DNA from: Streptomyces cyaneochromogenes
GTDB lineage: Bacteria > Actinomycetota > Actinomycetes > Streptomycetales > Streptomycetaceae
Assembly: GCF_003963535.1 (NCBI RefSeq)
Contig: NZ_CP034539.1
Location: 2,108,001 to 2,172,000, forward strand
Length of the DNA: 64,000 nt
Reading direction: 5' to 3'
A model generated the notes under the pieces. It was given only the letters and a program-made list of their open reading frames with translations. It did no database searches and was not told the DNA's origin. Shown in pieces: positions 41,692 to 49,690 of this stretch (positions within the stretch are counted from its first letter, which is position 1; every line of letters starts with the position of its first letter). The position numbers and the translations under genes were made by a program.

Positions 41692-44600
41692 TCAGTACCT
41701 CGCGGCGGGAGCGTCGGCCGGGGCACCGGCTCCGGACGGCAGGTTCGGGCACGTGCGTTCGTAGCGCCGGCCCGGTACGTACTGCTGCCACTCCGCGGCG
41801 GTGAGGTTGCGGTCGACCAGCCGGCAGCCGTACTCCACCCAGGACGTGAAGCCCCGGTCCCAGACGCGAGCGGTGTCGTCGGCGCCGGCGGAGGCGATCG
41901 ACCGGCCGCCGGGACCGAAGGCGACGGCGTAGACCTCGCCCCGGTGGCCGGTGAGGACGAGTCCGGCGGGCCGGCCCGTGCGCACCTGCCAGGTCCGTAC
42001 GGTGCCGTCGTCCCCGGCGCCGGCGACGAGACGCCCGTCGGGGCTGAAGGCGACGTCCTCGACGCCGGCGGTGAACCCGGTGAGGGGTGCGCCGCGCTGC
42101 CGGCGGGTCGCGACGTCCCACACGCGCACGGTGTGGTCGAGGCTCGCGGTCGCGAGCAGCCTGCCGTCCGGGCTGAACGCCACTTCCTGCACGGCGTTCG
42201 TGTGTCCCTTCAGCGGCTTCCCGACGTGCCCGCGCCGGTCGACGTCCCACAACAGCACGGTCTGGTCGTCGCTCACAGTTGCCAGCAGTCGCCCGTCGGG
42301 GCTGAACGCGACGCCGTTCACCGATTCGCCGTGTCCGTCCGGCAGGGCGCCCAGGGCCCGGCCGTCGTCCACCGACCACAGCCGTACCTCGGCGTCCCCG
42401 TCGGCCGCGGCCAGCAGTGTGCCGTCGGGGCTGAACGCCACGTCCTGGACACCGCCGTGGGAGCCGGTCAGCGTCCGCAGCGGGCGCGGCGGGTCGGTGC
42501 GCAGGTTCCACAGGCGTACGGCGTCCGCCTCGCCGGCGGTGGCGAGGAGGCTGCCGTCGGGGCTGAACACCGCCCGGTACACCGCTCCGTCGTGGCCGCG
42601 CAGCACGCGGGTGGCGGGCGTGCCCGGGCCGAGGCGCCACAGGCGGGCGGTCCCGTCCTGCCCCGCGGTGGCGAGGAGCCGGCCGTCGGGGGCGAAGTCG
42701 ACGCCGTTGACGTCGCCTTCGTGGCCGACGAGCGACCTGCTGACCGAGTGGGTCCGGGCGACCTGCCAGAGCCGGGCCGTGCGGTCCCAGCTGGTCGTGA
42801 CGAGCCGCTTGCCGTCCGGGCTGAACACGACCTGGTTGACCAGGTTGGTGTGCCCGACGAGCGGCAGGCCCTGCTGCTCCCCGGTGCGCGCGTCGTACAG
42901 CCGGGCCGTCCCGTCGTCGCCCGCGGTGGCGAGCAGCCGGCCGTCGGGGCTGAAGGCGACCGACCAGATGTCACGGCCATGGGCGTCGACGTTCCAGTCC
43001 CGGGGCCTGCCCGTGGCGACGTCCCACACGCGGGCCGTACCGTCGGCGCCGGCGGTGGCGATGCTCCGTCCGTCGGGGCTGTACACCACCCGTCGCAGCC
43101 AGTCGCGGTGGCCCTTGAACGTCCGCACCTCGCGCGGCGCGCCGGGCCCCAGGCTCCACAGTCGTGCGGTCATGTCCCAGCTGGAGGTGGCGAGCCGGCG
43201 GCCGTTGGGGCTGAAGGCGACGCCGGTGACGGCGTCCTGGTGGCCCTTCAGGACGGTGCGCAGGCGCGATCGCCGTACGTCCCAGAGGCGAACGGTGCCG
43301 TCGAGGCTCGCGGTGGCCAGGGTGCGGCCGACCGGGTCGAAGGCCAGGTCGTGCACCATTTCGGTGTGTCCCCGGAGCACCGCGGTCTGCCTTCGTGTCA
43401 CCGCGTCCCACAGGCGGACGGTGCCGTCCATGGCGCCTGCCGCGAGCAACCTGCCCGCAGGGTCGAACTCCACCTCCGTCACCGCGGCCTGATGTCCGGT
43501 CAAGGGCTTACCGACGGGCGCACCGGTCCTCGCGTTCCACAGGCGTACGGTCCGGTCCCAGCCGCAGGTGGCGAGCAGCCGCCCGTCAGGGCTGAAGGCC
43601 GCGCTCTGGACCTGGTCGGGGTGGGCGAGCAGGGTCGACGGGTGGGTGATCCGGGAGAGTCCGGTGATCAGCCCGGACGGGGGGTGCGGCTGCGGGTGGT
43701 CGCCGTGGGCCACGCTGAGGCTCTGCAGGCCCACCAGGACGGCCACGTCCGGGCGGCTCCCGGCCAGGCGGTCCGACTCCGCGCCGAGTCTGCCCGCGAG
43801 GGCCAGCCGGGCACGGGACTGAGCGCGTGCGTTGCTGACGTAGGCGAGCCCGGTGGCGAGCACGGTCAGGACCAGCAGCAGGCTCAGTCCGGCGGCGAGT
43901 GCACGCAGGCGCCGGTTGGAGCGCCTCGCCGCGTCGAGTTCGCTCCTGGCCTGGGCGCGGCTCGCGGCGAGGAACTGCCGTTCCGCCGGGCCGAGTTCGC
44001 CGGGGTGCCGGCCGGCCCAGTCCTCGAAGGCCTGGAGCCTGGCCCCGCGCAGGAGGTAGGCCCGGTCCTGTTCGCCGCGCTCCCAGTCGGCGGCCAGCCG
44101 CTCCAGGTCGGAACGCAGCCTCAGCAGGTTCCTGGACTCCTCGATGCGGTCGCGCAACGGATCCCACTGGCGCAGCAGGGCCTCATGGGCGACCTCGACT
44201 GTGGTGCCCGTGCCGGCGTCGCCGGTGCGGACGAGCAGCCGGGCCTCGACGAAGGCGTCGGCCACGCGCCGTTCGTCCGCGCCGAGTTCGGCGTACGCGA
44301 TCCGTCGGCCGGTGGGCGGTCGGTCGCCCTCCACCGCGGCGAACTTCAACAGGGTCGGGAGCACCGCGCCACCCACGCCTCGCCCTTGCAGTTCCGCGCG
44401 AATCCGGTCGGCCCGGCCGCGCAACGCGCCCACGACTCCGTCGAGTTGCTCGTAGTGGTCGCGGGTGACCGTGCCCGTGCCGGCGGCGCGCAGATAGAGC
44501 TCGCGCAGGGTGTAGGCGAGGAGGGGCAGGGCGTCGCCCCCCGCCGTCTCGTTCACCATGCGGGTGACCAGACCCGCTTCGAAGGTCAACGCGGCCTGCT

Positions 44601-45690
44601 GGGCGGGGCGTTCGATGACCTCCGGCAGCCGGTCGGGGCCGATCGGCTGGATCAGCACGCAATCGTCGACGGCGTCGGCGAGTCCCGCGCGCTCCGGGCT
44701 CGTGGTCAGGAACTCCGACCGCACCGTGGCCAGCACCCACAGGGGGCTGTCCGGACCGAGCCCGGCACGCAGGAGCCGCAGGAAGGAGCGCTGCTCCGCG
44801 ATGCCGGTCAGGCCGACCAGTTCCTCCGCCTGGTCGACGACCACGAGGACCATGCGGGACTCGCCGTCCGCCCTTGGGGGGTGGGCGAGCCGGGCCGCGA
44901 GGCGGACGAGGCCCGCCGAGCCGTCGGCGAGGGCCCGCCGCAGTTCGTCGTACGTCTGCGGGTGGCCCTGGTCGGCGAAGGCGCGTTCCAGGGCCGCGAC
45001 CAGGTTGGCCGTGGGTTGCCTGCCGGGCCGAAAAGGCGGCAGCACCACCCATCGGTGCGGCCGGCGCAGCAGCCGGGGCAGGACGCCCGCGCGCAGCAGC
45101 GAGGACTTGCCGCTGCCCGAAGGGCCGACGACGGCCACGAACCGGCCGCCGTCGTACCGCATCACGGGGTCCAGTGCCTCAAGGAGCCGCTCGATGTCGC
45201 GGTCGCGCCCGAAGAACACCGCCGCGTCCTCGGCCGAGAACGGTTCGAGCCCCGGATAGGGCGGTCGGACCGGATCCCGGGCGAAGGAGCCCTCGGCGGT
45301 GATGCCCGCGAGCCGCAGTCCTTCGAGGATCCGGCCGTAGGCCCGTTCACCGTCCCGCAGGTCCACCCATTGGACATCGCCCAGGATGCCCGGGCGGGGC
45401 GCGTCGTCGAGCCGTACGGGTACGACCGGCCGCTTGGCCCGCCGGGCGTGGGTCAGCTCGGCGAAGCACCAGTGCGACTCCCGTGACGCCGCGCTCGCCA
45501 GGTAGATCACCGCGTCGGCCCGGTGCAGCTGCGTGTAGAGCTCCGCCTCCCAGCGCTGCCCCGCGGGGATGCCCGCATCGGGGTCGACATCGAGGAACAG
45601 GCCCTCGAACCCGACCGACTTGAGCCAGTCGGCGACCCGCTGGGCCACGGCTCGGTCCCGGCTGCTGTGGCTGATGAAGAGCTGAGGCAT
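41692..45690 (-). CDS. TIR-STAND NTPase-WD40 signalling protein
   Basis: 1332 residues. TIR domain 1-135: LFISHSSRDRAVAQRVADWL, LDVDPDAGIPAGQRWE and SRESHWCFAEL, with E78 in the position of the NADase glutamate and the W-C before it typical of bacterial TIRs. STAND/AAA ATPase: FFGRDRDIERLLE, Walker A VGPSGSGKSSLLRAG (about 190) and Walker B MVLVVVDQAEEL (about 285), then helical/winged-helix parts. One transmembrane helix at about 598-620 (LSLLLVLTVLATGLAYV). Then 14 WD40 repeats (about 683-1280), enough for two seven-bladed propellers, and a Cys-containing tail. The start at ATG 45690 places FISHSS at residue 5. It is flanked two bases upstream by an exported Cys protein and one base downstream by a SLATT-like protein. 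Confidence 0.9.
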   Translation of the reverse strand: MPQLFISHSSRDRAVAQRVADWLKSVGFEGLFLDVDPDAGIPAGQRWEAELYTQLHRADAVIYLASAASRESHWCFAELTHARRAKRPVVPVRLDDAPRPGILGDVQWVDLRDGERAYGRILEGLRLAGITAEGSFARDPVRPPYPGLEPFSAEDAAVFFGRDRDIERLLEALDPVMRYDGGRFVAVVGPSGSGKSSLLRAGVLPRLLRRPHRWVVLPPFRPGRQPTANLVAALERAFADQGHPQTYDELRRALADGSAGLVRLAARLAHPPRADGESRMVLVVVDQAEELVGLTGIAEQRSFLRLLRAGLGPDSPLWVLATVRSEFLTTSPERAGLADAVDDCVLIQPIGPDRLPEVIERPAQQAALTFEAGLVTRMVNETAGGDALPLLAYTLRELYLRAAGTGTVTRDHYEQLDGVVGALRGRADRIRAELQGRGVGGAVLPTLLKFAAVEGDRPPTGRRIAYAELGADERRVADAFVEARLLVRTGDAGTGTTVEVAHEALLRQWDPLRDRIEESRNLLRLRSDLERLAADWERGEQDRAYLLRGARLQAFEDWAGRHPGELGPAERQFLAASRAQARSELDAARRSNRRLRALAAGLSLLLVLTVLATGLAYVSNARAQSRARLALAGRLGAESDRLAGSRPDVAVLVGLQSLSVAHGDHPQPHPPSGLITGLSRITHPSTLLAHPDQVQSAAFSPDGRLLATCGWDRTVRLWNARTGAPVGKPLTGHQAAVTEVEFDPAGRLLAAGAMDGTVRLWDAVTRRQTAVLRGHTEMVHDLAFDPVGRTLATASLDGTVRLWDVRRSRLRTVLKGHQDAVTGVAFSPNGRRLATSSWDMTARLWSLGPGAPREVRTFKGHRDWLRRVVYSPDGRSIATAGADGTARVWDVATGRPRDWNVDAHGRDIWSVAFSPDGRLLATAGDDGTARLYDARTGEQQGLPLVGHTNLVNQVVFSPDGKRLVTTSWDRTARLWQVARTHSVSRSLVGHEGDVNGVDFAPDGRLLATAGQDGTARLWRLGPGTPATRVLRGHDGAVYRAVFSPDGSLLATAGEADAVRLWNLRTDPPRPLRTLTGSHGGVQDVAFSPDGTLLAAADGDAEVRLWSVDDGRALGALPDGHGESVNGVAFSPDGRLLATVSDDQTVLLWDVDRRGHVGKPLKGHTNAVQEVAFSPDGRLLATASLDHTVRVWDVATRRQRGAPLTGFTAGVEDVAFSPDGRLVAGAGDDGTVRTWQVRTGRPAGLVLTGHRGEVYAVAFGPGGRSIASAGADDTARVWDRGFTSWVEYGCRLVDRNLTAAEWQQYVPGRRYERTCPNLPSGAGAPADAPAARY

Positions 45691-45692
45691 CG

Positions 45693-46229
45693 CTAGGGCG
45701 TCGGGGTGGGCGACGGCGGGTAATCGATGCGCTGCAGGTACCACTTCTCGCCCTGGTCCGAGGTGGCGAGGTTGGTGTTCTTCAGCGGCACCTTGTAGGT
45801 CGTGCCCCGCTCCTTGTAGACGCACTGGTAGTTCTCGATGGTCCTGGCGGCGTCGGCGGGCCGCACCTCGCAGGAGAATTTCTTGGGCGCGGCAAGGTAC
45901 TTCCAGCCCTCGTCCTCCCACCAGTATCCCGAGTTGTCTCCCCGGGTCAGCAATTGACTGAAGAGGATCGCCGTACCGTCGGGTCCGGCCGAGCAGACCC
46001 AGTCCTCGACCACAATTCGGTCGACTTTCTCCAGATACGAACAGGAGAATTTCCGCGGGTGCTCGTAGTCACCGTCGAAGGCGGCCAGCGAAATGTTCTT
46101 CTTGGGCTTCTTCCGTTTCGCGAAGGCGTCGGTGGCGCCCGCCAGCACCAGAGCGCCGATGAGCGCCACCACCAGTAACGCGATCAGGGCACGCCCCCGC
46201 GCCCAGGCGTGATTGATTAACAACGGCAT
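45693..46229 (-). CDS. Exported or membrane-anchored Cys-pair protein of unknown function
   Basis: 178 residues. A single N-terminal hydrophobic segment ALIALLVVALIGALVLAGA is followed by a strongly basic KRKKPKK, so it is either a signal peptide or a membrane anchor. The outside part contains two related halves, each beginning KFSC and having a second Cys 16-19 residues later (DWVCS and NYQCVYKE), probably two small disulfide-bonded modules. It ends in PSPTPTP. It is the first gene of the operon with the TIR-STAND-WD40 gene (two bases apart). I do not recognise the family. Its promoter region is unusually AT-rich. Confidence 0.72.
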   Translation of the reverse strand: MPLLINHAWARGRALIALLVVALIGALVLAGATDAFAKRKKPKKNISLAAFDGDYEHPRKFSCSYLEKVDRIVVEDWVCSAGPDGTAILFSQLLTRGDNSGYWWEDEGWKYLAAPKKFSCEVRPADAARTIENYQCVYKERGTTYKVPLKNTNLATSDQGEKWYLQRIDYPPSPTPTP

Positions 46230-46341
46230 CCCTTTCGGGCAGAAAAGAGTGAGGTTCCAGAATTCGACTGAGCATGCGAATCAAGGATCCATGCAAGCCG
46301 AATGGAACAATTCGGGCGAACCGAGGTTACTCGTCCAGCAT

Positions 46342-46398
46342 ATTATGCGTCAACCCGGAATTAGCGTTCTCAATTACGGGACGGGAGTGACGCATAAT
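46342..46398. promoter_or_regulatory. Eleven-base inverted repeat in the AT-rich divergent region before the TIR operon
   Basis: ATTATGCGTCA (46342-46352) and TGACGCATAAT (46388-46398) are exact complements 35 bases apart. The right arm covers the start codon of the ychJ-like gene and the left arm lies 113 bases upstream of the exported-protein gene. The whole stretch 46230-46396 is markedly AT-rich for this genome. The pair could be a two-site operator or form an mRNA stem that hides the ychJ start. Confidence 0.5.
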
Positions 46399-46819
46399 GG
46401 TGTCCATGTCTCGCCGCACCTCGCGTTCCCAGCAGCGCCCCACGAACACCGCCTGCCCTTGCGGACTCCCCCAGTCGTACGACGACTGCTGCGGCCGTTA
46501 CCACTCGGAGGCGAGCGCCGCCGCGCCGACCGCCGAGGCCCTGATGCGGTCGCGCTACAGCGCGTTCGTCAAGGGCGATGCGGCGTACCTGATGCGGACC
46601 TGGCATCCGCGGACGCGGCCGGCGCGCCTCGACCTCGATCCGGGGATGCGGTGGACCGGGCTGGAAATCCTGGACACCGACGACGGGTCCGCGTTCCACT
46701 CCACGGGGACCGTGACCTTCCGGGCTTCCTACCGGGGCGGGTCACTGCATGAGCGGAGCCGGTTCGAGCGGGTCGACGGGGCGTGGGTGTACGTCGACGG
46801 GGAGTTCCCGGACCAGTAG
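46397..46819 (+). CDS. YchJ/UPF0225-family SEC-C protein
   Basis: 140 residues. The N-terminal metal-binding SEC-C-like motif CPCGLPQSYDDCCGRYH is followed by the NTF2-like YchJ domain: AEALMRSRYSAFVKGDAAYLMRTWHP, WTGLEILDTDDG and VTFRASYRGG. Family function is unknown. GACGGGAG lies about nine bases before the ATG at 46397; a second in-frame ATG is at 46406. Its start overlaps one arm of the inverted repeat at 46342-46398. Confidence 0.9.
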   Translation: MVSMSRRTSRSQQRPTNTACPCGLPQSYDDCCGRYHSEASAAAPTAEALMRSRYSAFVKGDAAYLMRTWHPRTRPARLDLDPGMRWTGLEILDTDDGSAFHSTGTVTFRASYRGGSLHERSRFERVDGAWVYVDGEFPDQ

Positions 46820-46845
46820 GCCGGGGAGTTCGCAGGCCGGTGGGC

Positions 46846-47547
46846 CTACGGCGCCAGGATGTCCAGTTCCTGCAGCGCGCCCACCGTGATCTCGCGGGTG
46901 AGGTGTTCCGCGCGGGCCGCGTCGCCGGCGCGGACCGCCTCGGCGACCTGGACGTGGAGGGTGACCGCGGCCGGGTCGGGGTCCTCGAACATGACCTCGT
47001 GGTGGGTGCGGCCCGCGAGGACCTCGGCGACGACGTCGCCGAGGCGGGCGAACATCTCGTTGCCGGAGGCGTTCAGGATGGCGCGGTGGAAGGCGACGTC
47101 GTGGACGAGGTAGCCCGCGAGCTGGTGGCCGCGGGAGTGGGCGACCATGCCCAGGGCGCACTCGGTGAGTTCGGCGCACTGCTCGGCGGTGGCGTTCTTG
47201 GCGGCCAGGGCGGCCGCCGCCGGCTCGATCGCCGAGCGCAGCACGGTCAGTGAGCGCAGCTGGTGGGGGCGGTCGGCGCCGGCCAGTCGCCAGCGGATGA
47301 CCTGGGGGTCGTAGACGTTCCACTCGGACTTGGGGCGGACCGTCACGCCCACGCGGCGGCGGGACTCGACCAGGTGCATGGACTCCAGGACCCGGACCGC
47401 CTCGCGCATCACCGAGCGCGACACGTCGAAGCGCTGCGCCAGTTCGTCGGTGCGCAGGACGCTGCCCGGCGGGTACTCGCCCGCGGTGATCGCGGGGCCG
47501 AGGGTTTCCAGTACATGGCCGTGCAGACCCCGGCCCGGAGTGGTCAT
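46846..47547 (-). CDS. FadR-subfamily GntR regulator of the gluconate operon
   Basis: 233 residues. The winged-helix signature PPGSVLRTDELAQRFDVSRSVMREAVRVLESMHLV is followed by RRRVGVTVRPKSEWNVYDPQVIRW. The FCD domain has the ligand residues VHDVAFHRAILNASGNEMF and THHEVMFEDP. It is divergent from gntK-gntP-SDR-idnD and is their likely repressor, with gluconate or a derivative as inducer. Two palindromes in the shared 138-base region are its candidate operators. The ATG start is at 47547. Confidence 0.9.
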   Translation of the reverse strand: MTTPGRGLHGHVLETLGPAITAGEYPPGSVLRTDELAQRFDVSRSVMREAVRVLESMHLVESRRRVGVTVRPKSEWNVYDPQVIRWRLAGADRPHQLRSLTVLRSAIEPAAAALAAKNATAEQCAELTECALGMVAHSRGHQLAGYLVHDVAFHRAILNASGNEMFARLGDVVAEVLAGRTHHEVMFEDPDPAAVTLHVQVAEAVRAGDAARAEHLTREITVGALQELDILAP

Positions 47548-47581
47548 GTACTCAGCGTACGGGGTGGATCACGGTCTCAAA

Positions 47582-47660
47582 AAGTCAGACTTATTCATCA
47601 CAGGGTCTTGAATTCGTCGTACCTAATGGGTTTCAGTGGCGTCGACATCACGTGTCGACG
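47582..47660. promoter_or_regulatory. Two palindromes in the gluconate-operon control region
   Basis: AAGTCAGACTT (47582-47592) is a perfect dyad with a one-base centre whose flanks add further symmetric A/T pairs. This is the size and type bound by FadR-subfamily regulators. It lies 35 bases upstream of the regulator's own start. CGTCGACA-N5-TGTCGACG (47640-47660) is a perfect eight-base-arm dyad 25 bases before the gntK start. One or both probably mediate repression. Confidence 0.55.
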
Positions 47661-47685
47661 AGGACATTCAGACAGTGAGGCAGCG

Positions 47686-48204
47686 ATGAGTACCCCCCAT
47701 GTCGTCGTGGTCATGGGCGTCGCGGGCACCGGGAAGACCACCATCGGTCCCCTGCTCGCGGCCCGGCTCGGCGTTCCGTACGCCGAGGGCGACGACTTCC
47801 ACCCGCCGGCCAACATCGCCAAGATGTCGGCCGGTACCCCGCTCGGCGACGACGACAGGTGGCCCTGGCTCGATGCCATCGGCACCTGGGCGCACGGGCG
47901 GGCCGGGCTCGGCGGGGTGGTCAGCTGCTCGGCGCTGAAGCGGTCGTACCGGGACCGGCTGCGGACCGCCGCGCCGGACCTGGTGTTCGTGCACCTGGCG
48001 GGCGACCGCGCGCTCATCGAGGACCGGATGTCGCACCGGCAGGGGCACTTCATGCCCACGGCGCTCCTCGACTCCCAGTTCGCCACGCTCCAGCCGCTCC
48101 AGGCGGACGAGGCCGGGGTCGTCGTGGACGTGTCCGGCAGCCCCGAGGAGATCGCCGACCGGGCCGTGTCGGCCCTGACGGCGCTCCCCGAGCCGACCCC
48201 GTAA
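47686..48204 (+). CDS. gntK: Gluconokinase
   Basis: Phosphorylates D-gluconate with ATP to 6-phosphogluconate, feeding the pentose-phosphate pathway. It is 172 residues, the usual small GntK/IdnK length. Walker A is VMGVAGTGKTTIG (about 11-19). Substrate-binding motifs EGDDFHPPANIAKMSAGTPL, DDRWPWL and VVSCSALKRSYRDRLR are present, with a late RQGHFMPTALLDSQFATLQ. It is the first gene of the operon, 48 bases before gntP. Confidence 0.96.
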   Translation: MSTPHVVVVMGVAGTGKTTIGPLLAARLGVPYAEGDDFHPPANIAKMSAGTPLGDDDRWPWLDAIGTWAHGRAGLGGVVSCSALKRSYRDRLRTAAPDLVFVHLAGDRALIEDRMSHRQGHFMPTALLDSQFATLQPLQADEAGVVVDVSGSPEEIADRAVSALTALPEPTP

Positions 48205-48252
48205 CCCCCCGCACCCCTCCTCCACCCCGTATCTGCAAGGGAATCCACCCCC

Positions 48253-49680
48253 GTGACCAGACTCAGCGTCGAGATGCTGGCAGCGGACCCCGTCGAGCCC
48301 ATCACCTCGGCCGGCCACGCTCAGCTGGGCATCGCCGTCCTGGCGGGCATCGCCGTCATCGTCCTGCTCATCACCCAGTTCAAGCTCCACGCGTTCCTGT
48401 CGCTGACCCTCGGGTCACTGGCGCTCGGCGCGATCGCCGGGGCGCCGCTCGACAAGGCGATCGTCAGTTTCACCACCGGGCTCGGCACCACCGTCGCCGG
48501 TGTGGGCGTGCTCATCGCCCTCGGCGCGATCCTCGGCAAGATGCTCGCCGACTCCGGCGGCGCCGACCAGATCGTCGACACGATCCTCGCCAAGGCGGGC
48601 GGCCGTTCGATGCCGTGGGCGATGGTGCTGATCGCCTCGGTGATCGGCCTGCCCCTGTTCTTCGAGGTCGGCGTCGTCCTGCTGATCCCGGTCGTCCTGA
48701 TGGTCGCCAAGCGCGGCAACTACTCGTTGATGCGCATCGGCATCCCCGCCCTCGCCGGCCTGTCCGTGATGCACGGACTGGTCCCGCCGCACCCCGGCCC
48801 GCTGGTCGCGATCGACGCGGTCGGGGCCAACCTGGGGGTGACGCTGGCGCTCGGCGTCCTCGTCGCCATACCGACGGTGATCATCGCCGGCCCGCTGTTC
48901 TCCCGGTACGCGGCCCGCTGGGTGGACGTCCCGGCCCCGGACCGCATGCTGAATACAACTGGGGGTTCCCCCCAGACCCCCGCCCAGCGCGCTTCGGAGG
49001 ATCTGGACAAGCGTCCCGGCTTCGGCGCCACGCTGGCGACCATCCTGCTGCCGGTCGTCCTGATGCTCTCCAAGGCGCTGGTCGACATCGTGATCGACGA
49101 CCCCGAGAACACCGTGCAGCGCGTGTTCGACGTCATCGGATCGCCGCTGATCGCGCTGCTCGCCTCCGTGCTCGTGGGCATCTTCACGCTGCTCAGGCCG
49201 GCCGGGTTCAGCAAGGAGCGCGTCTCGCCGCTGGTCGAGAAGAGCCTCGCGCCCATCGCGGGCATCCTGCTGATCGTCGGCGCGGGCGGTGGCTTCAAGC
49301 AGACACTGATCGACACCGGCGTGGGCCAGATGGTCCTCGACATCTCCGAGGACTGGTCGATCCCGGCCCTGCTGCTGGCCTGGCTGATCGCGGTGGCGAT
49401 CCGGCTCGCCACGGGTTCGGCGACGGTGGCGACGGTCTCGGCCGCGGGGCTGGTGGCCCCGCTGGCCGCCGACATGTCGACGACCCACGCGGCCCTGCTG
49501 GTCCTCGCCATCGGCGCCGGCTCGCTCTTCTTCAGCCATGTCAACGACGCCGGATTCTGGCTGGTCAAGGAGTACTTCGGCCTGAACGTCGGTCAGACCG
49601 TCAAGACCTGGTCCGTCATGGAGACGATCATCTCGGTGGTCGCCGGCGGTGTGGTCCTCCTGCTCTCGCTGATCATTTAG
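48253..49680 (+). CDS. gntP: Gluconate:H+ symporter, GntP family
   Basis: Membrane permease for gluconate, 475 residues, with about a dozen hydrophobic segments. Family features are LGSLALGAIAG, GVGVLIALGAILGKML, MHGLVPPHPGPLVAIDAVGANLG, VVGAGGGFKQTLIDTGVG and LATGSATVATVSAAGL. A cytoplasmic loop around 235-255 is Pro/Ser-rich. The start is GTG 48253; in the E. coli idn operon the homologous position is IdnT. Only ten bases separate it from the SDR gene. Confidence 0.94.
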   Translation: MTRLSVEMLAADPVEPITSAGHAQLGIAVLAGIAVIVLLITQFKLHAFLSLTLGSLALGAIAGAPLDKAIVSFTTGLGTTVAGVGVLIALGAILGKMLADSGGADQIVDTILAKAGGRSMPWAMVLIASVIGLPLFFEVGVVLLIPVVLMVAKRGNYSLMRIGIPALAGLSVMHGLVPPHPGPLVAIDAVGANLGVTLALGVLVAIPTVIIAGPLFSRYAARWVDVPAPDRMLNTTGGSPQTPAQRASEDLDKRPGFGATLATILLPVVLMLSKALVDIVIDDPENTVQRVFDVIGSPLIALLASVLVGIFTLLRPAGFSKERVSPLVEKSLAPIAGILLIVGAGGGFKQTLIDTGVGQMVLDISEDWSIPALLLAWLIAVAIRLATGSATVATVSAAGLVAPLAADMSTTHAALLVLAIGAGSLFFSHVNDAGFWLVKEYFGLNVGQTVKTWSVMETIISVVAGGVVLLLSLII

Positions 49681-49690
49681 GGGTACGACG

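Noticed and set aside
42000..43640. Regular 120-130 bp DNA periodicity suggesting a tandem or CRISPR-like array
   Set aside because: It is coding: the period equals one WD40 repeat of about 42 codons and the frame is continuous.
41206..45486. Open frame of about 1426 codons on the plus strand opposite the TIR-STAND-WD40 gene
   Set aside because: Translation is periodic only because the WD40 repeats on the other strand are periodic; it has no recognisable domain, and the minus frame has TIR, ATPase and WD40 motifs.
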